From: Syntrophaceticus sp050949745
GTDB lineage: Bacteria; Bacillota; DSM-12270; Thermacetogeniales; Thermacetogeniaceae
NCBI GenBank assembly: GCA_050949745.1
Contig: JBMNGF010000021.1
Location: forward strand, 248,001-312,000
DNA: 64,000 nucleotides
Reading direction: 5' to 3'
The notes under the pieces were generated by a model, which did not search any database, had not been told where the DNA came from, and was given only the letters and a program-made list of their open reading frames with translations. Position numbers and translations under genes: made by a program. Shown here one piece after another: positions 1-9,204 of this stretch. The stretch's first letter is position 1. Each line of letters begins with the position of its first letter.

Positions 1-2
1 AT

Positions 3-920
3 GGTGATGGAACACAGGATATATTTTATCATGATCCAGATGTGCTCTTTATCTCCTTTCATCAGGATGGGCGAACACTTTATCCGGGATCAGGATTCTG
101 TGATGAACTCGGGGGGCCCAATGCCTTTGGATTGACTCTAAATATTCCTATGATGCCTAATACCACTGATGAAGGGATTCATTATATAATGGATAAGCTG
201 GTTCTTCCCATACTGGACGATTTTCAGCCTGATCTGGTAGTCAATTCAGCCGGACAGGACAACCATTACACAGATCCTCTGGCAAATATGCGTTTTACAG
301 CACAGGGTTATGCCAAATTGAACGAAAAACTGGCTCCAGATTTGGCGGTGTTGGAGGGTGGTTATGCAATAGAAACTGCCTTACCCTATGTCAATACAGG
401 GATCATTTTAGCGATGGCAGGTCTTGACTATTCCTGGGTCAGGGAGCCTGGCTATCGGCCGGATAATTTCCGGGAAACCCAGGAACACAAGGATTATATC
501 AAGGGTGTAGTTGACTATCTATGGGGTGTATGGAATGAGCGAAAGGAGTTAGGTGAGCAGCAGTATCCTCGAGAGGGAAAGTTCATTGAATCAAGCAGGC
601 ATGTTTATTATGACACAGACAGCATCAGGGAACAGCAACAGGAAAGTGTTCGCTTATGCGATAACTGTCCAGCTTATCAGGTGATCAACTCCCGGGGGAT
701 GTATCCGGATGGGCACACAAAATCTATCAAGGCTGTTGCGCTGCATCCAAGAGCATGTAGCACTTGCCAGGAAGAGGCTAGAGCCCTCTACCAGAGTATG
801 AAGAAAAACCGTAAAGGATTGGATGTCATCTATTTCCAGGATAAACCTGCAGACAGGTATTACCAATTATCTGATAAGGGAGATGTGGAAGTAACAGATG
901 AGTATTCTGTTACAGAGTGA
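3..920 (+). CDS. Histone deacetylase-like family protein (5' end outside window)
   Basis: Open from the first bases of the window, so the start codon lies upstream; the first internal ATG is at 42. The opening residues (GDGTQDIFYHDP, then FISFHQDG) match the region after the zinc/histidine motif of arginase-fold deacetylases, and the later ...LEGGYAIETALPY... segment matches the glycine-rich motif near the family's C-terminal active site. Such bacterial enzymes hydrolyse acetyl groups from polyamines or proteins in the cytoplasm; substrate is not readable here. The last ~100 residues are unusual: two CxxC pairs (CDNC and CSTC, about 35 residues apart) suggest a small appended metal-binding or ribbon domain. 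The gene ends 5 nt before the mutL ATG, so the two are probably cotranscribed. Confidence 0.75.
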   Translation, partial: GDGTQDIFYHDPDVLFISFHQDGRTLYPGSGFCDELGGPNAFGLTLNIPMMPNTTDEGIHYIMDKLVLPILDDFQPDLVVNSAGQDNHYTDPLANMRFTAQGYAKLNEKLAPDLAVLEGGYAIETALPYVNTGIILAMAGLDYSWVREPGYRPDNFRETQEHKDYIKGVVDYLWGVWNERKELGEQQYPREGKFIESSRHVYYDTDSIREQQQESVRLCDNCPAYQVINSRGMYPDGHTKSIKAVALHPRACSTCQEEARALYQSMKKNRKGLDVIYFQDKPADRYYQLSDKGDVEVTDEYSVTE

Positions 921-925
921 TATTT

Positions 926-2713
926 ATGGGAAAAATAGAACTATTAGAACAGGATGTTGTTAATCAGATAGCAGCAGGGGAGGTTGTGGAAAGGCCTGCA
1001 TCAGTTGTCAAGGAACTGATCGAAAATGCCATCGATGCTGCCGCAACCCGTATTACAATTGAAATAAAAAAAGCCGGCCTTAAAGAGATCAAGATTATCG
1101 ATAACGGAATAGGAATGTCGGCAGAGGATGCCCAAGCGGCTATAGCCAGACATGCCACCAGCAAGATCAGACAGACAGATGATTTAAATAGGGTGACAAC
1201 ATTGGGTTTCCGTGGAGAGGCTTTAGCCGCTATATCCGCAGTGTCTCGCTTCACATTAATAACTAAAACCCCAGATGCTGTTGCCGGTACAAGGCTAGTT
1301 GTTGAGGGTGGAGAGATAAAAGAAGTGGTTCCTGTGGGATGCCCACAGGGGACGCAGATTATCGTAGAGGATCTGTTTTTTAACAGTCTGCCACGCCGTA
1401 AATTCTTAAAAAGCGATCGTTCAGAGAGTGGGGCTATTGCAGATGTTATCACCCGCTACGCACTGGGTTATCCTGAGATCGCCTTTCACTATACTTCAGG
1501 AAAGAGGCAGAACCTGGTCACATCAGGAAATGATGATCTGTTGGAGATCGCATCCATTATCTACGGCAAGGAATCAAGGGGACGATTCATACAGGTTTCC
1601 CATGCAGAGGAAGGAATTGAGATCAAGGGTTTGATTTCAGATCCGGGATTCACTAGAGCCAGCCGCTATTATCAGTCTTTCTTTGTGAATAAGCGATGGA
1701 TTCGCAATTATATGCTGAGTCGCACACTGGAGAATGCCTATCAGGGCTTGATCACCAGCGGCCATTATCCCTGTGTCGTTATTTTTTTGAATATTGATGC
1801 AAGGTCAATAGATGTCAATGTGCACCCAACAAAAAGTGATATTCGTTTTTCAGATGCCCAACTTGTGGCCAGGGTTTTCTACCATGGACTAAGAAATGCA
1901 CTGACAGAATACTTGCAGCAGCAACGCCGACCAGATCTTTTTTTTCAAGATGTACAGGATGTACGGGATGTACAGGAGGCAGAGCGGCCATCTAAACAGG
2001 AAGATATTCCACAGCACCAGGAAAGGGCTCTCTTTACTCAGCAAACACAACACTATAGGCCTGCATTAGTCAGAGAAGATTTTTTTGAGAGGCTGCATCA
2101 GAACAAAAACAGAGATGAAGAGCTGCCTGCCAAACAGGCCTTTTTCCAGGAAATGCGTTTGCTGGGACAGGTCCAGGGAACCTATATCATTGCTGAATAT
2201 GGGGAAGCTGTTTATATAATTGATCAGCATGCCGCTCATGAATGTGTTAGATATGAAGAAATAATGGAAGACTTTAAACAGAGAAAAATACTTTCACAAA
2301 AAATATGCCCTGAGCCTATTCAGCTTACTCTGGAGGAGGCTGTTCTTTATGACGAAAACGATGAATTCTTTACCCAGATCGGCTATACTCTTCAAAAACA
2401 GGAAAATAACAGATGTTTATTGATGAGTGTGCCCTGGGGGCAGCATACTAATCCAGAACATCTTTTTAAAGAACTGCTTGACCTGGTACGCCAGGCTAAA
2501 GAAGAGGTAAAGGCTGTCGATCTTTTTCAAAAAGCGGTAGCCATGATGGCCTGTAAAAGCGCTCTCAAAGCAGGTGATTCTTTAACAGATGAGGAGATGA
2601 AGCAGCTTTTCGTCCAGCTAGATGCCACTGCTCATCCCGATCGCTGCCCACATGGGCGGCCGACCTATGTAAAAATAACAAAAAAGGATCTGACCAAGTG
2701 GTTTTATCGTTGA
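926..2713 (+). CDS. mutL: DNA mismatch repair protein MutL
   Basis: MutL of the GHKL ATPase family, which links MutS mismatch recognition to strand excision. Visible motifs are the ATP-binding ELIENAIDA near residue 30, DNGIGM near 60 and GFRGEAL near 95. The C-terminal dimerisation/endonuclease domain carries DQHAAHE near 430 and CPHGRP near 575, both typical of MutL proteins with latent metal-dependent nicking activity rather than the E. coli type. Between them lies a variable, Gln/Asp-rich linker (about 340-390). A GTG at 917 would overlap the upstream gene; ATG at 926 (MGKIELL) gives the family's usual N-terminus. mutS is not upstream in this window; miaA follows 19 nt downstream. Confidence 0.95.
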   Translation: MGKIELLEQDVVNQIAAGEVVERPASVVKELIENAIDAAATRITIEIKKAGLKEIKIIDNGIGMSAEDAQAAIARHATSKIRQTDDLNRVTTLGFRGEALAAISAVSRFTLITKTPDAVAGTRLVVEGGEIKEVVPVGCPQGTQIIVEDLFFNSLPRRKFLKSDRSESGAIADVITRYALGYPEIAFHYTSGKRQNLVTSGNDDLLEIASIIYGKESRGRFIQVSHAEEGIEIKGLISDPGFTRASRYYQSFFVNKRWIRNYMLSRTLENAYQGLITSGHYPCVVIFLNIDARSIDVNVHPTKSDIRFSDAQLVARVFYHGLRNALTEYLQQQRRPDLFFQDVQDVRDVQEAERPSKQEDIPQHQERALFTQQTQHYRPALVREDFFERLHQNKNRDEELPAKQAFFQEMRLLGQVQGTYIIAEYGEAVYIIDQHAAHECVRYEEIMEDFKQRKILSQKICPEPIQLTLEEAVLYDENDEFFTQIGYTLQKQENNRCLLMSVPWGQHTNPEHLFKELLDLVRQAKEEVKAVDLFQKAVAMMACKSALKAGDSLTDEEMKQLFVQLDATAHPDRCPHGRPTYVKITKKDLTKWFYR

Positions 2714-2732
2714 TTTACGGATGTGATAACAA

Positions 2733-3677
2733 ATGAATTTACCTCTAGTAGTTATTGTAGGGCCAACTGCAGCAGGTAAATCTGATATAGCTGTAGAGCT
2801 AGCCCAAAAACTACAGGGAGAGATCATCTCTGCTGATTCTGTACAGCTGTATAAATATTTCAATATCGGTTCGGCAAAGTTGACCTTAGAAGAACAGAGG
2901 GGTGTTCCACACCATCTGATCGATATCCTGGATCCTGATCAAGATTTTAGTGTGGCTCAATATCAATCCCTTGCCCGCCATAAAATACGGGAGATTCAAG
3001 AAAGAGGCAAACTCCCTTTCTTGGTAGGAGGAACCGGGCTTTATATTCAAGCTGTGGTCTATCCCTTTGAATTTCCAGATACAGAGGGTTATCAGGTGAT
3101 ACGCAATGATTTACGCAGAATGTGGGGTGATGGTAAACAGGAGGAAATTTATCAAAAGCTCAAAGATATAGACCCAGCGTCTGCTGAGAGGATCGACCCC
3201 CATGACTTTCGTCGCATTTCAAGAGCTCTAGAAGTTTATTACCTGACAGGTAGGCCAATCTCAAGCTACCAACGGGATAATAAAAACCCCCTTTATCCAA
3301 TGGAGATGGTAGGGATAAGCTATCAGCGAGCAGAACTATATCGACGGATCGAAAAACGAGTGGATAAGATGTTTGCAGAGGGCCTTATTGATGAGGTTCG
3401 CTCAATACTAAATAAGGGATACAGCAAGGAACTAAAACCCTTTCAAACACTTGGCTATAAACAAGTTATTCAATATTTGGAGGGCAATTATGATCTTGCC
3501 GAGGCCATCGCAGAAACAAAAAAAGCCACCAGGCGCTATGCCAAAAGACAGTTGACCTGGTTTCGCAGAGAGCAACGCATTAAATGGTATTTAATGAATA
3601 ATGATAATAACTGCCAGAGCGTCCTTGATAGAATTAATGGGCATCTTTGCAGGAGTATGAATATTTGTGTAGAATAG
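2733..3677 (+). CDS. miaA: tRNA dimethylallyltransferase MiaA
   Basis: Transfers a dimethylallyl group to N6 of A37 in tRNAs reading UNN codons, the first step toward ms2i6A. The P-loop GPTAAGKS (about residues 10-17), SADSVQLYKYFNIGSAK (substrate tRNA/DMAPP region), GGTGLYIQA (about 98-106) and RRYAKRQLTWFR near the C-terminus are all standard MiaA blocks. Length 314 aa is normal. It follows mutL closely and precedes hfq, the common mutL-miaA-hfq order, so a shared transcript is likely. Confidence 0.96.
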   Translation: MNLPLVVIVGPTAAGKSDIAVELAQKLQGEIISADSVQLYKYFNIGSAKLTLEEQRGVPHHLIDILDPDQDFSVAQYQSLARHKIREIQERGKLPFLVGGTGLYIQAVVYPFEFPDTEGYQVIRNDLRRMWGDGKQEEIYQKLKDIDPASAERIDPHDFRRISRALEVYYLTGRPISSYQRDNKNPLYPMEMVGISYQRAELYRRIEKRVDKMFAEGLIDEVRSILNKGYSKELKPFQTLGYKQVIQYLEGNYDLAEAIAETKKATRRYAKRQLTWFRREQRIKWYLMNNDNNCQSVLDRINGHLCRSMNICVE

Positions 3678-3712
3678 CTATGGTAAAGATTTGAAATCGG
3701 AGGCTAGAAATT

Positions 3713-3961
3713 ATGACCAAACAGCACATCAATTTACAAGATATTTTTCTTAACCAGGTTCGTAAAGAGGGTATAACGGTTACTATGTATTTGGTTAATG
3801 GATTTCAGTTGAAAGGTGTTTTACGGGGATTTGATAATTTTACAGTGATCCTGGACAGTGACGGGAAACAACAAATGGTATATAAACATGCAATTTCTAC
3901 AGTAATGCCGAGTAAACCTATCAATTTCTCTTTTGAAAAGAACCCCGATATAATAAAATAG
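3713..3961 (+). CDS. hfq: RNA chaperone Hfq
   Basis: An 82-aa Sm-like hexameric RNA chaperone that assists sRNA-mRNA pairing. Sm1 (NLQDIFLNQVRKEG ... VNGFQLKGVLRGFDNF) and Sm2 (KQQMVYKHAISTVMPSK) are complete; the proximal-face Gln of NLQD and the KH of YKHAIS are in place. The tail after Sm2 is short, as usual in Firmicutes. The ribosome site GGAGG sits about 9 nt before the ATG. Confidence 0.96.
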   Translation: MTKQHINLQDIFLNQVRKEGITVTMYLVNGFQLKGVLRGFDNFTVILDSDGKQQMVYKHAISTVMPSKPINFSFEKNPDIIK

Positions 3962-3986
3962 TAAAAACAATATGGGGGAGAGAGAA

Positions 3987-4934
3987 GTGAAAAAAGGTGT
4001 AGTCACTTATAGTTTACTTATTCTTGCACTTTTAATGGTTTTTATCTGTTCAGGGTGTAAAGAAGAAGATACTCTCAAAATAGGGTTACTTCCTAATGAA
4101 GAGGTTTTACCCTTTTATGTGGCGATAGAGGAGGGTTTATATCAAAAACATGGTGTTGATGTAGAGGTAGTTCATTTTCAGAGTGCCGCTGAAAGGGATG
4201 CAGCACTACAAGCCGGGGCAGTCGATGGAGTAGAGGGTGATCTCCTGGCAGTGGCTATGATACGTCAGGGAGGCACTCCTGTAAAGGCTGTTTCACTGGC
4301 AATGGGAGCGACCCCACAGGAGGGGCGTTTCGCTCTACTTGCCGCACCTGGGACTATCACAGATGCCGAGGAGCTTAACGGTAAGAGACTTGCTATTTCC
4401 AAGAACACGATCATTGAGTATACAGCAGACCAGATGCTTCTTCTCCAAGGGATCGATCCTAAAGAGGTGCAAAAGGTTAATATCGCCAAAATGCCCTTAA
4501 GGGCAGAGATGCTCTTACAAAAACAGGTGGATGCAGCTGTCCTGCCTGATCCCCTAGCTGCTTATGCAGAATTAAAGGGTGCAAAAGTGTTGATTGATGA
4601 TACCAAATTAGGTGTGAATATTTCACAGTCAGTCTTTTTTTTCAGTGATGATGCAATTGCAACAAAGAAAGAGGCCATCAAAAAATTTATCCAAGCATAC
4701 ATGGAAGGGACAGATATTTTAACTGAGAACCCGGAGGACTACCGAGAGCTTTTTATCGAAAAGGTACAGATCCCTGTGGAGCTGCAGGAGTCTTATCCGG
4801 TTCCGTCCTTTCCGACACTGCAGTTGCCCTCCCAGGAAGATACCCAGAGGGTGCTCGGCTGGTTGAAAGATAATGGCCTGCTTACGGAAGCTTATACTTA
4901 TGAAGACATTGTAACTGATGAGGTTATCAAATAA
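3987..4934 (+). CDS. ABC transporter substrate-binding lipoprotein (NMT1/TauA-like)
   Basis: Extracellular solute receptor of a three-gene uptake cassette. Starting at GTG 3987 places a strong GGGGGAG ribosome site 6-7 nt upstream; an ATG at 3972 lies inside that ribosome site and is rejected. The N-terminus is a lipoprotein signal peptide: KK, a hydrophobic run, then CSGC with the lipidated Cys at about residue 26. The mature part has the NMT1/SsuA pattern (LPNEEVLPFYVAIEEGLYQKHG; later ...KQVDAAVLPDPLA...), found in importers for nitrate, sulfonates, thiamine precursors and similar small anions. The true ligand cannot be read. The cassette order receptor-ATPase-permease is complete. Confidence 0.85.
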   Translation: MKKGVVTYSLLILALLMVFICSGCKEEDTLKIGLLPNEEVLPFYVAIEEGLYQKHGVDVEVVHFQSAAERDAALQAGAVDGVEGDLLAVAMIRQGGTPVKAVSLAMGATPQEGRFALLAAPGTITDAEELNGKRLAISKNTIIEYTADQMLLLQGIDPKEVQKVNIAKMPLRAEMLLQKQVDAAVLPDPLAAYAELKGAKVLIDDTKLGVNISQSVFFFSDDAIATKKEAIKKFIQAYMEGTDILTENPEDYRELFIEKVQIPVELQESYPVPSFPTLQLPSQEDTQRVLGWLKDNGLLTEAYTYEDIVTDEVIK

Positions 4935-4946
4935 AGAAGGAATAAT

Positions 4947-5705
4947 ATGCTTAATTTAAAGAATGTTTCTTTGACATACAGCAATGGCAGCAAACCGGTA
5001 CAAGCCCTGTATGGTATTGACATGGAAATAGAAAAAGGAAAAAGCTACGCTATTATTGGGCCTTCGGGATGTGGTAAAACATCCCTGATTTATATAATGG
5101 CGGGTTTAATGGCACCAACTCAGGGTGAGGTTTTGCTGCATGGTAAGAAATTAGTGAAACCCAACAGAGGCACAGCCTTGATTCTACAGGAATATGGTCT
5201 GCTTCCCTGGAAGACTGTCTGGGAAAATGCAGCCCTGGGCCTAATACTGCGTAAGGTTCCAGAGCAGGAAATCAAAGGGATACTTGATCAAGTTTTTGAA
5301 GAACTAGAATTGACCGAGTGTGTCGACCGCTACCCAAAGCAATTAAGTGGAGGGCAAAAACAAAGAGTTGCTCTGGCACGAGCCTTATCTCTTCATCCTG
5401 ACATTTTATTGATGGATGAGCCTCTATCTGCACTTGATGCCTTGACCAGAGAAAACCTGCAAAAGGTAATCTTTGATTTGCTCAAAAGACATAAGATAAC
5501 CTGTGTTTTGGTCACCCACAGCATTGAAGAGGCTGTTTACCTGGGACAGGAGATCATTATTCTCTCTGCATGTCCCGGAAAGATCTGTGCAAAGATAGCC
5601 AATCCTGCTCAGGGAACTGAAGGCTACAGAGAGCAGCTGATTTTTCATGAAAAGTGTACAGAAGTACGTGCCTCACTGGAGGTTCGCTCCCAAAGTGAAG
5701 AATAA
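4947..5705 (+). CDS. ABC transporter ATP-binding protein (nitrate/sulfonate/taurine type)
   Basis: Cytoplasmic ATPase energising the flanking receptor and permease. Walker A GPSGCGKTS (about 38-46), Q-loop in ILQEYGLLPW, signature LSGGQKQRVALARAL (about 133-147), Walker B DILLMDEP with LSALD, and the switch His in VTHSIEEA are all present, so the protein should be active. The EYGLLPW wording is typical of the SsuB/TauB subfamily. About 12 nt after the receptor gene; its end overlaps the permease frame. Confidence 0.92.
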   Translation: MLNLKNVSLTYSNGSKPVQALYGIDMEIEKGKSYAIIGPSGCGKTSLIYIMAGLMAPTQGEVLLHGKKLVKPNRGTALILQEYGLLPWKTVWENAALGLILRKVPEQEIKGILDQVFEELELTECVDRYPKQLSGGQKQRVALARALSLHPDILLMDEPLSALDALTRENLQKVIFDLLKRHKITCVLVTHSIEEAVYLGQEIIILSACPGKICAKIANPAQGTEGYREQLIFHEKCTEVRASLEVRSQSEE

Positions 5706-6453
5706 ATATTTAAAAGATGATAAATTACTAGTATATTCAATTGCAATAATTGTTTTCTTTCTGGCTTGGGAACTTCTCGCTTTGCTGTTGCGAAACCCAG
5801 CATTGCCGCGCCCAATCCCTGCATTGGTTTCATTTTTTAATGTCCTGTCAGAAGGACTGTGGAAGCACTTCCTGGTAAGTACCTATCGAGTACTGATAAG
5901 TCTTTTTCTCGGACTTGCTCTGGCTGTTCCACTAGGGCTGTATATCGGCAGGAATGCAAAATTAGATAAATGGATATCACCACAGCTCTATCTCCTTTAT
6001 CCCATTCCCAAGATTGCTCTGCTGCCGGTCATATTCGCCATCTTCAATATCGGGGATCTGTCAAAAATAATTTTAATAGTTCTTATTATCTTTTTTCAGA
6101 TACTGGTTACAACAAGGGATGCGGCAACAAAAATATCTGACAGTACCATCCTATCTGTTCTCTCTTTAGGTGCAACACCCCGGGAAATATATTTCCATGT
6201 GATTATTCCTGGCTGTCTGCCGGAAATTATAACAGCTGTCAGAATCAGCCTAGGTACAGCGATCAGTGTTCTCTTTTTTGCGGAATCATTTGCTACCTTC
6301 GAAGGATTAGGGTACTTTATTTTCGAAGCATGGAGTAGGGTTAACTATCCTGAGATGTTTGCTGGGATTATCGCTATCAGTTTGCAGGGATTTATTTTGT
6401 TTCTACTGGTAGATTTATTCCAACGCCTGATTTGCCCCTGGTTGTATAAGTAA
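5647..6453 (+). CDS. ABC transporter permease (BPD_transp_1, SsuC/TauC-like)
   Basis: Inner-membrane channel of the cassette with about six hydrophobic helices; the first begins near residue 30. The EAA-type loop that docks the ATPase is recognisable around ILSLGATPREIYFHVIIPGCLPEI. The longest frame starts at ATG 5647 and overlaps the ATPase gene by 59 nt, but no good ribosome site precedes it. GTG at 5695, 12 nt after a GGAGG, would shorten the overlap to 11 nt and start just before the first helix; I consider it a real alternative. Start uncertain, identity firm. Confidence 0.88.
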   Translation: MKSVQKYVPHWRFAPKVKNKYLKDDKLLVYSIAIIVFFLAWELLALLLRNPALPRPIPALVSFFNVLSEGLWKHFLVSTYRVLISLFLGLALAVPLGLYIGRNAKLDKWISPQLYLLYPIPKIALLPVIFAIFNIGDLSKIILIVLIIFFQILVTTRDAATKISDSTILSVLSLGATPREIYFHVIIPGCLPEIITAVRISLGTAISVLFFAESFATFEGLGYFIFEAWSRVNYPEMFAGIIAISLQGFILFLLVDLFQRLICPWLYK

Positions 6454-6517
6454 CACTTTTCTTCTAGCGGCTGCGTATAATGTTTTATGGAGTAAGACAG
6501 CCAGAGGTGATTATAGG

Positions 6518-7429
6518 GTGTATTTTAGGTTCCCGTTAAGAATAGGGAAGGGTGCTCCCCAAGCTGAACCCTTGCGAACCACCCCGAATCGGAAAAAACA
6601 GCATACACCAAATGATGATAAACGGTTAAAGCCAGAATCGGTGTTACAGGAATTGAACGGTTTGATCGGGCTGAGCGAAGTCAAAAAGCTCGTTTCAGAA
6701 GTATCTGCATATGTTCAAATCCAACACCGACGTGAAAAAGCATCCCTACATACAGAGCAGTTAGTTCTACATATGATATTTAAGGGAAATCCTGGCACAG
6801 GGAAAACAACTATTGCTAGGATTATGGGTAAACTTTTGTATTCGATGGAAGTTCTTTCACAGGGACATCTGATTGAAGTAGAGCGAGCGGATCTTGTCGG
6901 TGAATATATTGGACATACTGCACATAAGACCAGGGAACAGATTAAAAAAGCGATGGGTGGTATCTTGTTCATCGATGAAGCATATTCCCTGGCTCGTGGT
7001 GGTACAAAGGACTTTGGCAAGGAAAGTATCGATGTATTGGTTAAGGCTATGGAGGACTATAAGCAAGATTTTGTACTGATTCTTGCCGGTTATAAACGGG
7101 AGATGGAGTGGTTTTTGCACAGCAATCCGGGGCTTTATTCGCGTTTTCCCATTTATATCACTTTTCCTGACTATACTGTAGAAGAATTACTGCAGATCGG
7201 AGCCTTGATGCTTAAGCAAAGACAATATCGTCTGCTGCCCGAAGCTCGAACCGTTCTGCGCAAAATTTTAGAGGAAAAAAACAGCTTAGGGAGTGAAAAT
7301 GAAGGGAATGCCCGCCTGGTGCGCAACTTGATTGAAAAAGCCATTCGCAGGCAGGCTGTGCGGTTGGTGAAACGCCGGCACCTGACAAGAGAAGAATTGA
7401 TGTTGATCAGACCAGAAGACTTTGATTAG
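6518..7429 (+). CDS. spoVK: AAA+ ATPase, stage V sporulation protein K (SpoVK/CbbX family)
   Basis: CbbX-type AAA+ protein. Walker A GNPGTGKTT (about 90-98), Walker B ILFIDEA (about 149-155), the FxRFP arginine-finger region (SRFPIYI) and the helical lid are present. Starts at GTG with AGAGGTGA about 8 nt upstream. In Bacillus, spoVK lies near hfq and is needed for spore maturation; finding it here, just after miaA-hfq and before a ynbB-like gene, supports the assignment and suggests a spore former. The first ~40 residues are basic and probably disordered. Confidence 0.88.
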   Translation: MYFRFPLRIGKGAPQAEPLRTTPNRKKQHTPNDDKRLKPESVLQELNGLIGLSEVKKLVSEVSAYVQIQHRREKASLHTEQLVLHMIFKGNPGTGKTTIARIMGKLLYSMEVLSQGHLIEVERADLVGEYIGHTAHKTREQIKKAMGGILFIDEAYSLARGGTKDFGKESIDVLVKAMEDYKQDFVLILAGYKREMEWFLHSNPGLYSRFPIYITFPDYTVEELLQIGALMLKQRQYRLLPEARTVLRKILEEKNSLGSENEGNARLVRNLIEKAIRRQAVRLVKRRHLTREELMLIRPEDFD

Positions 7430-7441
7430 GGGAGATAAAAG

Positions 7442-8731
7442 ATGCAGGATTTGTATTATTATTTGCAAGAATTCTATGATATTGATACCGATCTCTGTAA
7501 GTTAGCGAGAGATGCGGAAGAAAAGGCAAAAGCTGAATTTGATCGGATTGAGGCGACCGCAAAAATCAATCAGGCTCGGATTCTTAGCGCTTTTCGCCAA
7601 GTGGGTGTTGCCGAGTACCACCTGAGGGACGGGAACGGCTATGGTTATGGGGATCCTGGGCGGGAGGGTTTGGAGGAGGTCTATGCCCTCACATTTGGAA
7701 CAGAGGCGGCTTTAGTGCGTGCCCAGATTGTTTCGGGCACACATGCCATCTCCCTTGCCCTGGCATCTATTCTTAAACCAGGGGATCTATTGCTTTCAGT
7801 AACTGGAACTCCCTATGATACCCTGGCCAAGATAATTGGGGGCTCCAATGGGAAGGGCCGATCTTTATGTGGAGAGGGTATCATCTATAAAGAGGTCTCC
7901 TTATCCGAGGAGGGCAAGCTCGATTACGAAAAGATCAGGGGGATATTGACAGAGAAACCCAGGGCAGTTCTTATACAGCGCTCTCGTGGTTACAGCTGGC
8001 GACCAGCTCTGAGCATTCAGGAAATTAATGCTTTGGTTAGCCTGATCAAGGAATATGACAGTAATATAATCTATTTTGTCGACAACTGTTATGGAGAATT
8101 TGTTGAAGACCAAGAGCCCACAGATGTAGGGGCTGATTTGATGGCAGGCTCCCTGATCAAGAATCCGGGTGGAGGATTGGCTCCGTCAGGTGGCTATCTG
8201 GTGGGAAAAGAAGACTTAGTTGCACAGGCTGCGGACAGGCTCATTGCTCCTGGAATGGGCCAAGATATGGGCACAAATTTAGGGTTGGGGCCCCTTTTTT
8301 ATCAGGGTTTTTTCATGAGCCCTCATACTGTGGCTGAAGCTCTTAAAGGAGCAGTCTTTGCCGCTCATTTATTCACCACTCTAGGGTTTGATACATCACC
8401 CGCTCCTGGTTCCCAACGCTCTGATATTGTACAAGCCATTAAAATCAATGATCCAGAGGGAGTAAAGGCTTTCTGCTACGGGATCCAAAAGGCATCACCG
8501 GTGGATTCCCGGGCAATACCTGTTGCCAGCAGTTTGCCGGGATACCAGGACAAGGTGATCATGGCAGGTGGCACCTTTATACAGGGTTCATCTATCGAAC
8601 TGACCGCAGATGCTCCCATGCGCCCCCCTTACATAGTTTATCTTCAGGGAGGCTTATCCTATGCTCATGCTATAATAGGGATTCTGCAGGGTGTACAGGA
8701 ACTGAAAAATAAAGGGCTGCTGACCTGTTAG
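7442..8731 (+). CDS. ynbB: Methionine gamma-lyase-related PLP enzyme (YnbB, aluminium-resistance family)
   Basis: 429-aa cystathionine-gamma-synthase-fold, PLP-dependent protein of the family once called aluminium resistance protein. The segment ADLMAGSLIKNPGGGLAP contains the likely PLP lysine (about residue 235), and FVDNCYGEFVE just before it resembles the cofactor-binding Asp region. It begins 12 nt after spoVK with GGGGAG as ribosome site. The spoVK-ynbB pairing matches Bacillus order (there followed by glnRA, absent here). The physiological reaction of the family is not settled, so the function is family-level only. Confidence 0.85.
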   Translation: MQDLYYYLQEFYDIDTDLCKLARDAEEKAKAEFDRIEATAKINQARILSAFRQVGVAEYHLRDGNGYGYGDPGREGLEEVYALTFGTEAALVRAQIVSGTHAISLALASILKPGDLLLSVTGTPYDTLAKIIGGSNGKGRSLCGEGIIYKEVSLSEEGKLDYEKIRGILTEKPRAVLIQRSRGYSWRPALSIQEINALVSLIKEYDSNIIYFVDNCYGEFVEDQEPTDVGADLMAGSLIKNPGGGLAPSGGYLVGKEDLVAQAADRLIAPGMGQDMGTNLGLGPLFYQGFFMSPHTVAEALKGAVFAAHLFTTLGFDTSPAPGSQRSDIVQAIKINDPEGVKAFCYGIQKASPVDSRAIPVASSLPGYQDKVIMAGGTFIQGSSIELTADAPMRPPYIVYLQGGLSYAHAIIGILQGVQELKNKGLLTC

Positions 8732-8791
8732 GTGAACATCCAAAGTTGATAATATACGCTCAACAGGTTTTGATACGGGGAGAATATAAAG

Positions 8792-8829
8792 AAGCTGAAC
8801 GATTATAAACGAATCGTTCAGCTTTTCTA
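8792..8829 (+). terminator. Rho-independent terminator after the hfq-spoVK-ynbB block
   Basis: A perfect 13-bp inverted repeat (AAGCTGAACGATT / AATCGTTCAGCTT) with a 7-nt loop, followed by a short T-rich run, 60 nt after the ynbB-like stop. It closes the upstream block and separates it from the creatine module. Confidence 0.85.
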
Positions 8830-9204
8830 GTTGTAAGAGCTAGTGTGTCATCAAAAATATTGCATGATTCTAATTTCCACCCTAAAGTTTATGACTAAAA
8901 TTTTATATTGGCAGTGATGGTAATTGACATTTTGAGGAGAAAAACCCTTTATATATGCAGGTATCAGGCGCAAAAAAGGTATTGTGTGAGTTGTTGTCGA
9001 AACAACTTTATGTATGGTAGACATCATTTTTATGCTTAAAGGGGCTTAAGGTTCGTTCTTTTCGGTAGATAATTCCACAATGGTCGCATATATTCAAAAC
9101 TAGTTCGTTTCGCGAAGGTTATCTCCTAACATTAATTGCTATCGCAATAATTTCTTGTGGGTTTCTAGTAACTGAATTGATGTGAAATGTGGAGGAGGAT
9201 TTCA
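8830..9204. other. Intergenic stretch before the creatine activator gene
   Basis: AT-rich DNA with no recognisable gene, no -24/-12 promoter and no copy of the CAAAATATTTTG palindrome found downstream. Short minus-strand frames near 9000-9100 contain a CxxC pair but nothing I can name. The activator's own promoter should lie here; I could not pick it out. The only clear signal is the GGAGGAGG ribosome site at about 9190. Confidence 0.6.
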
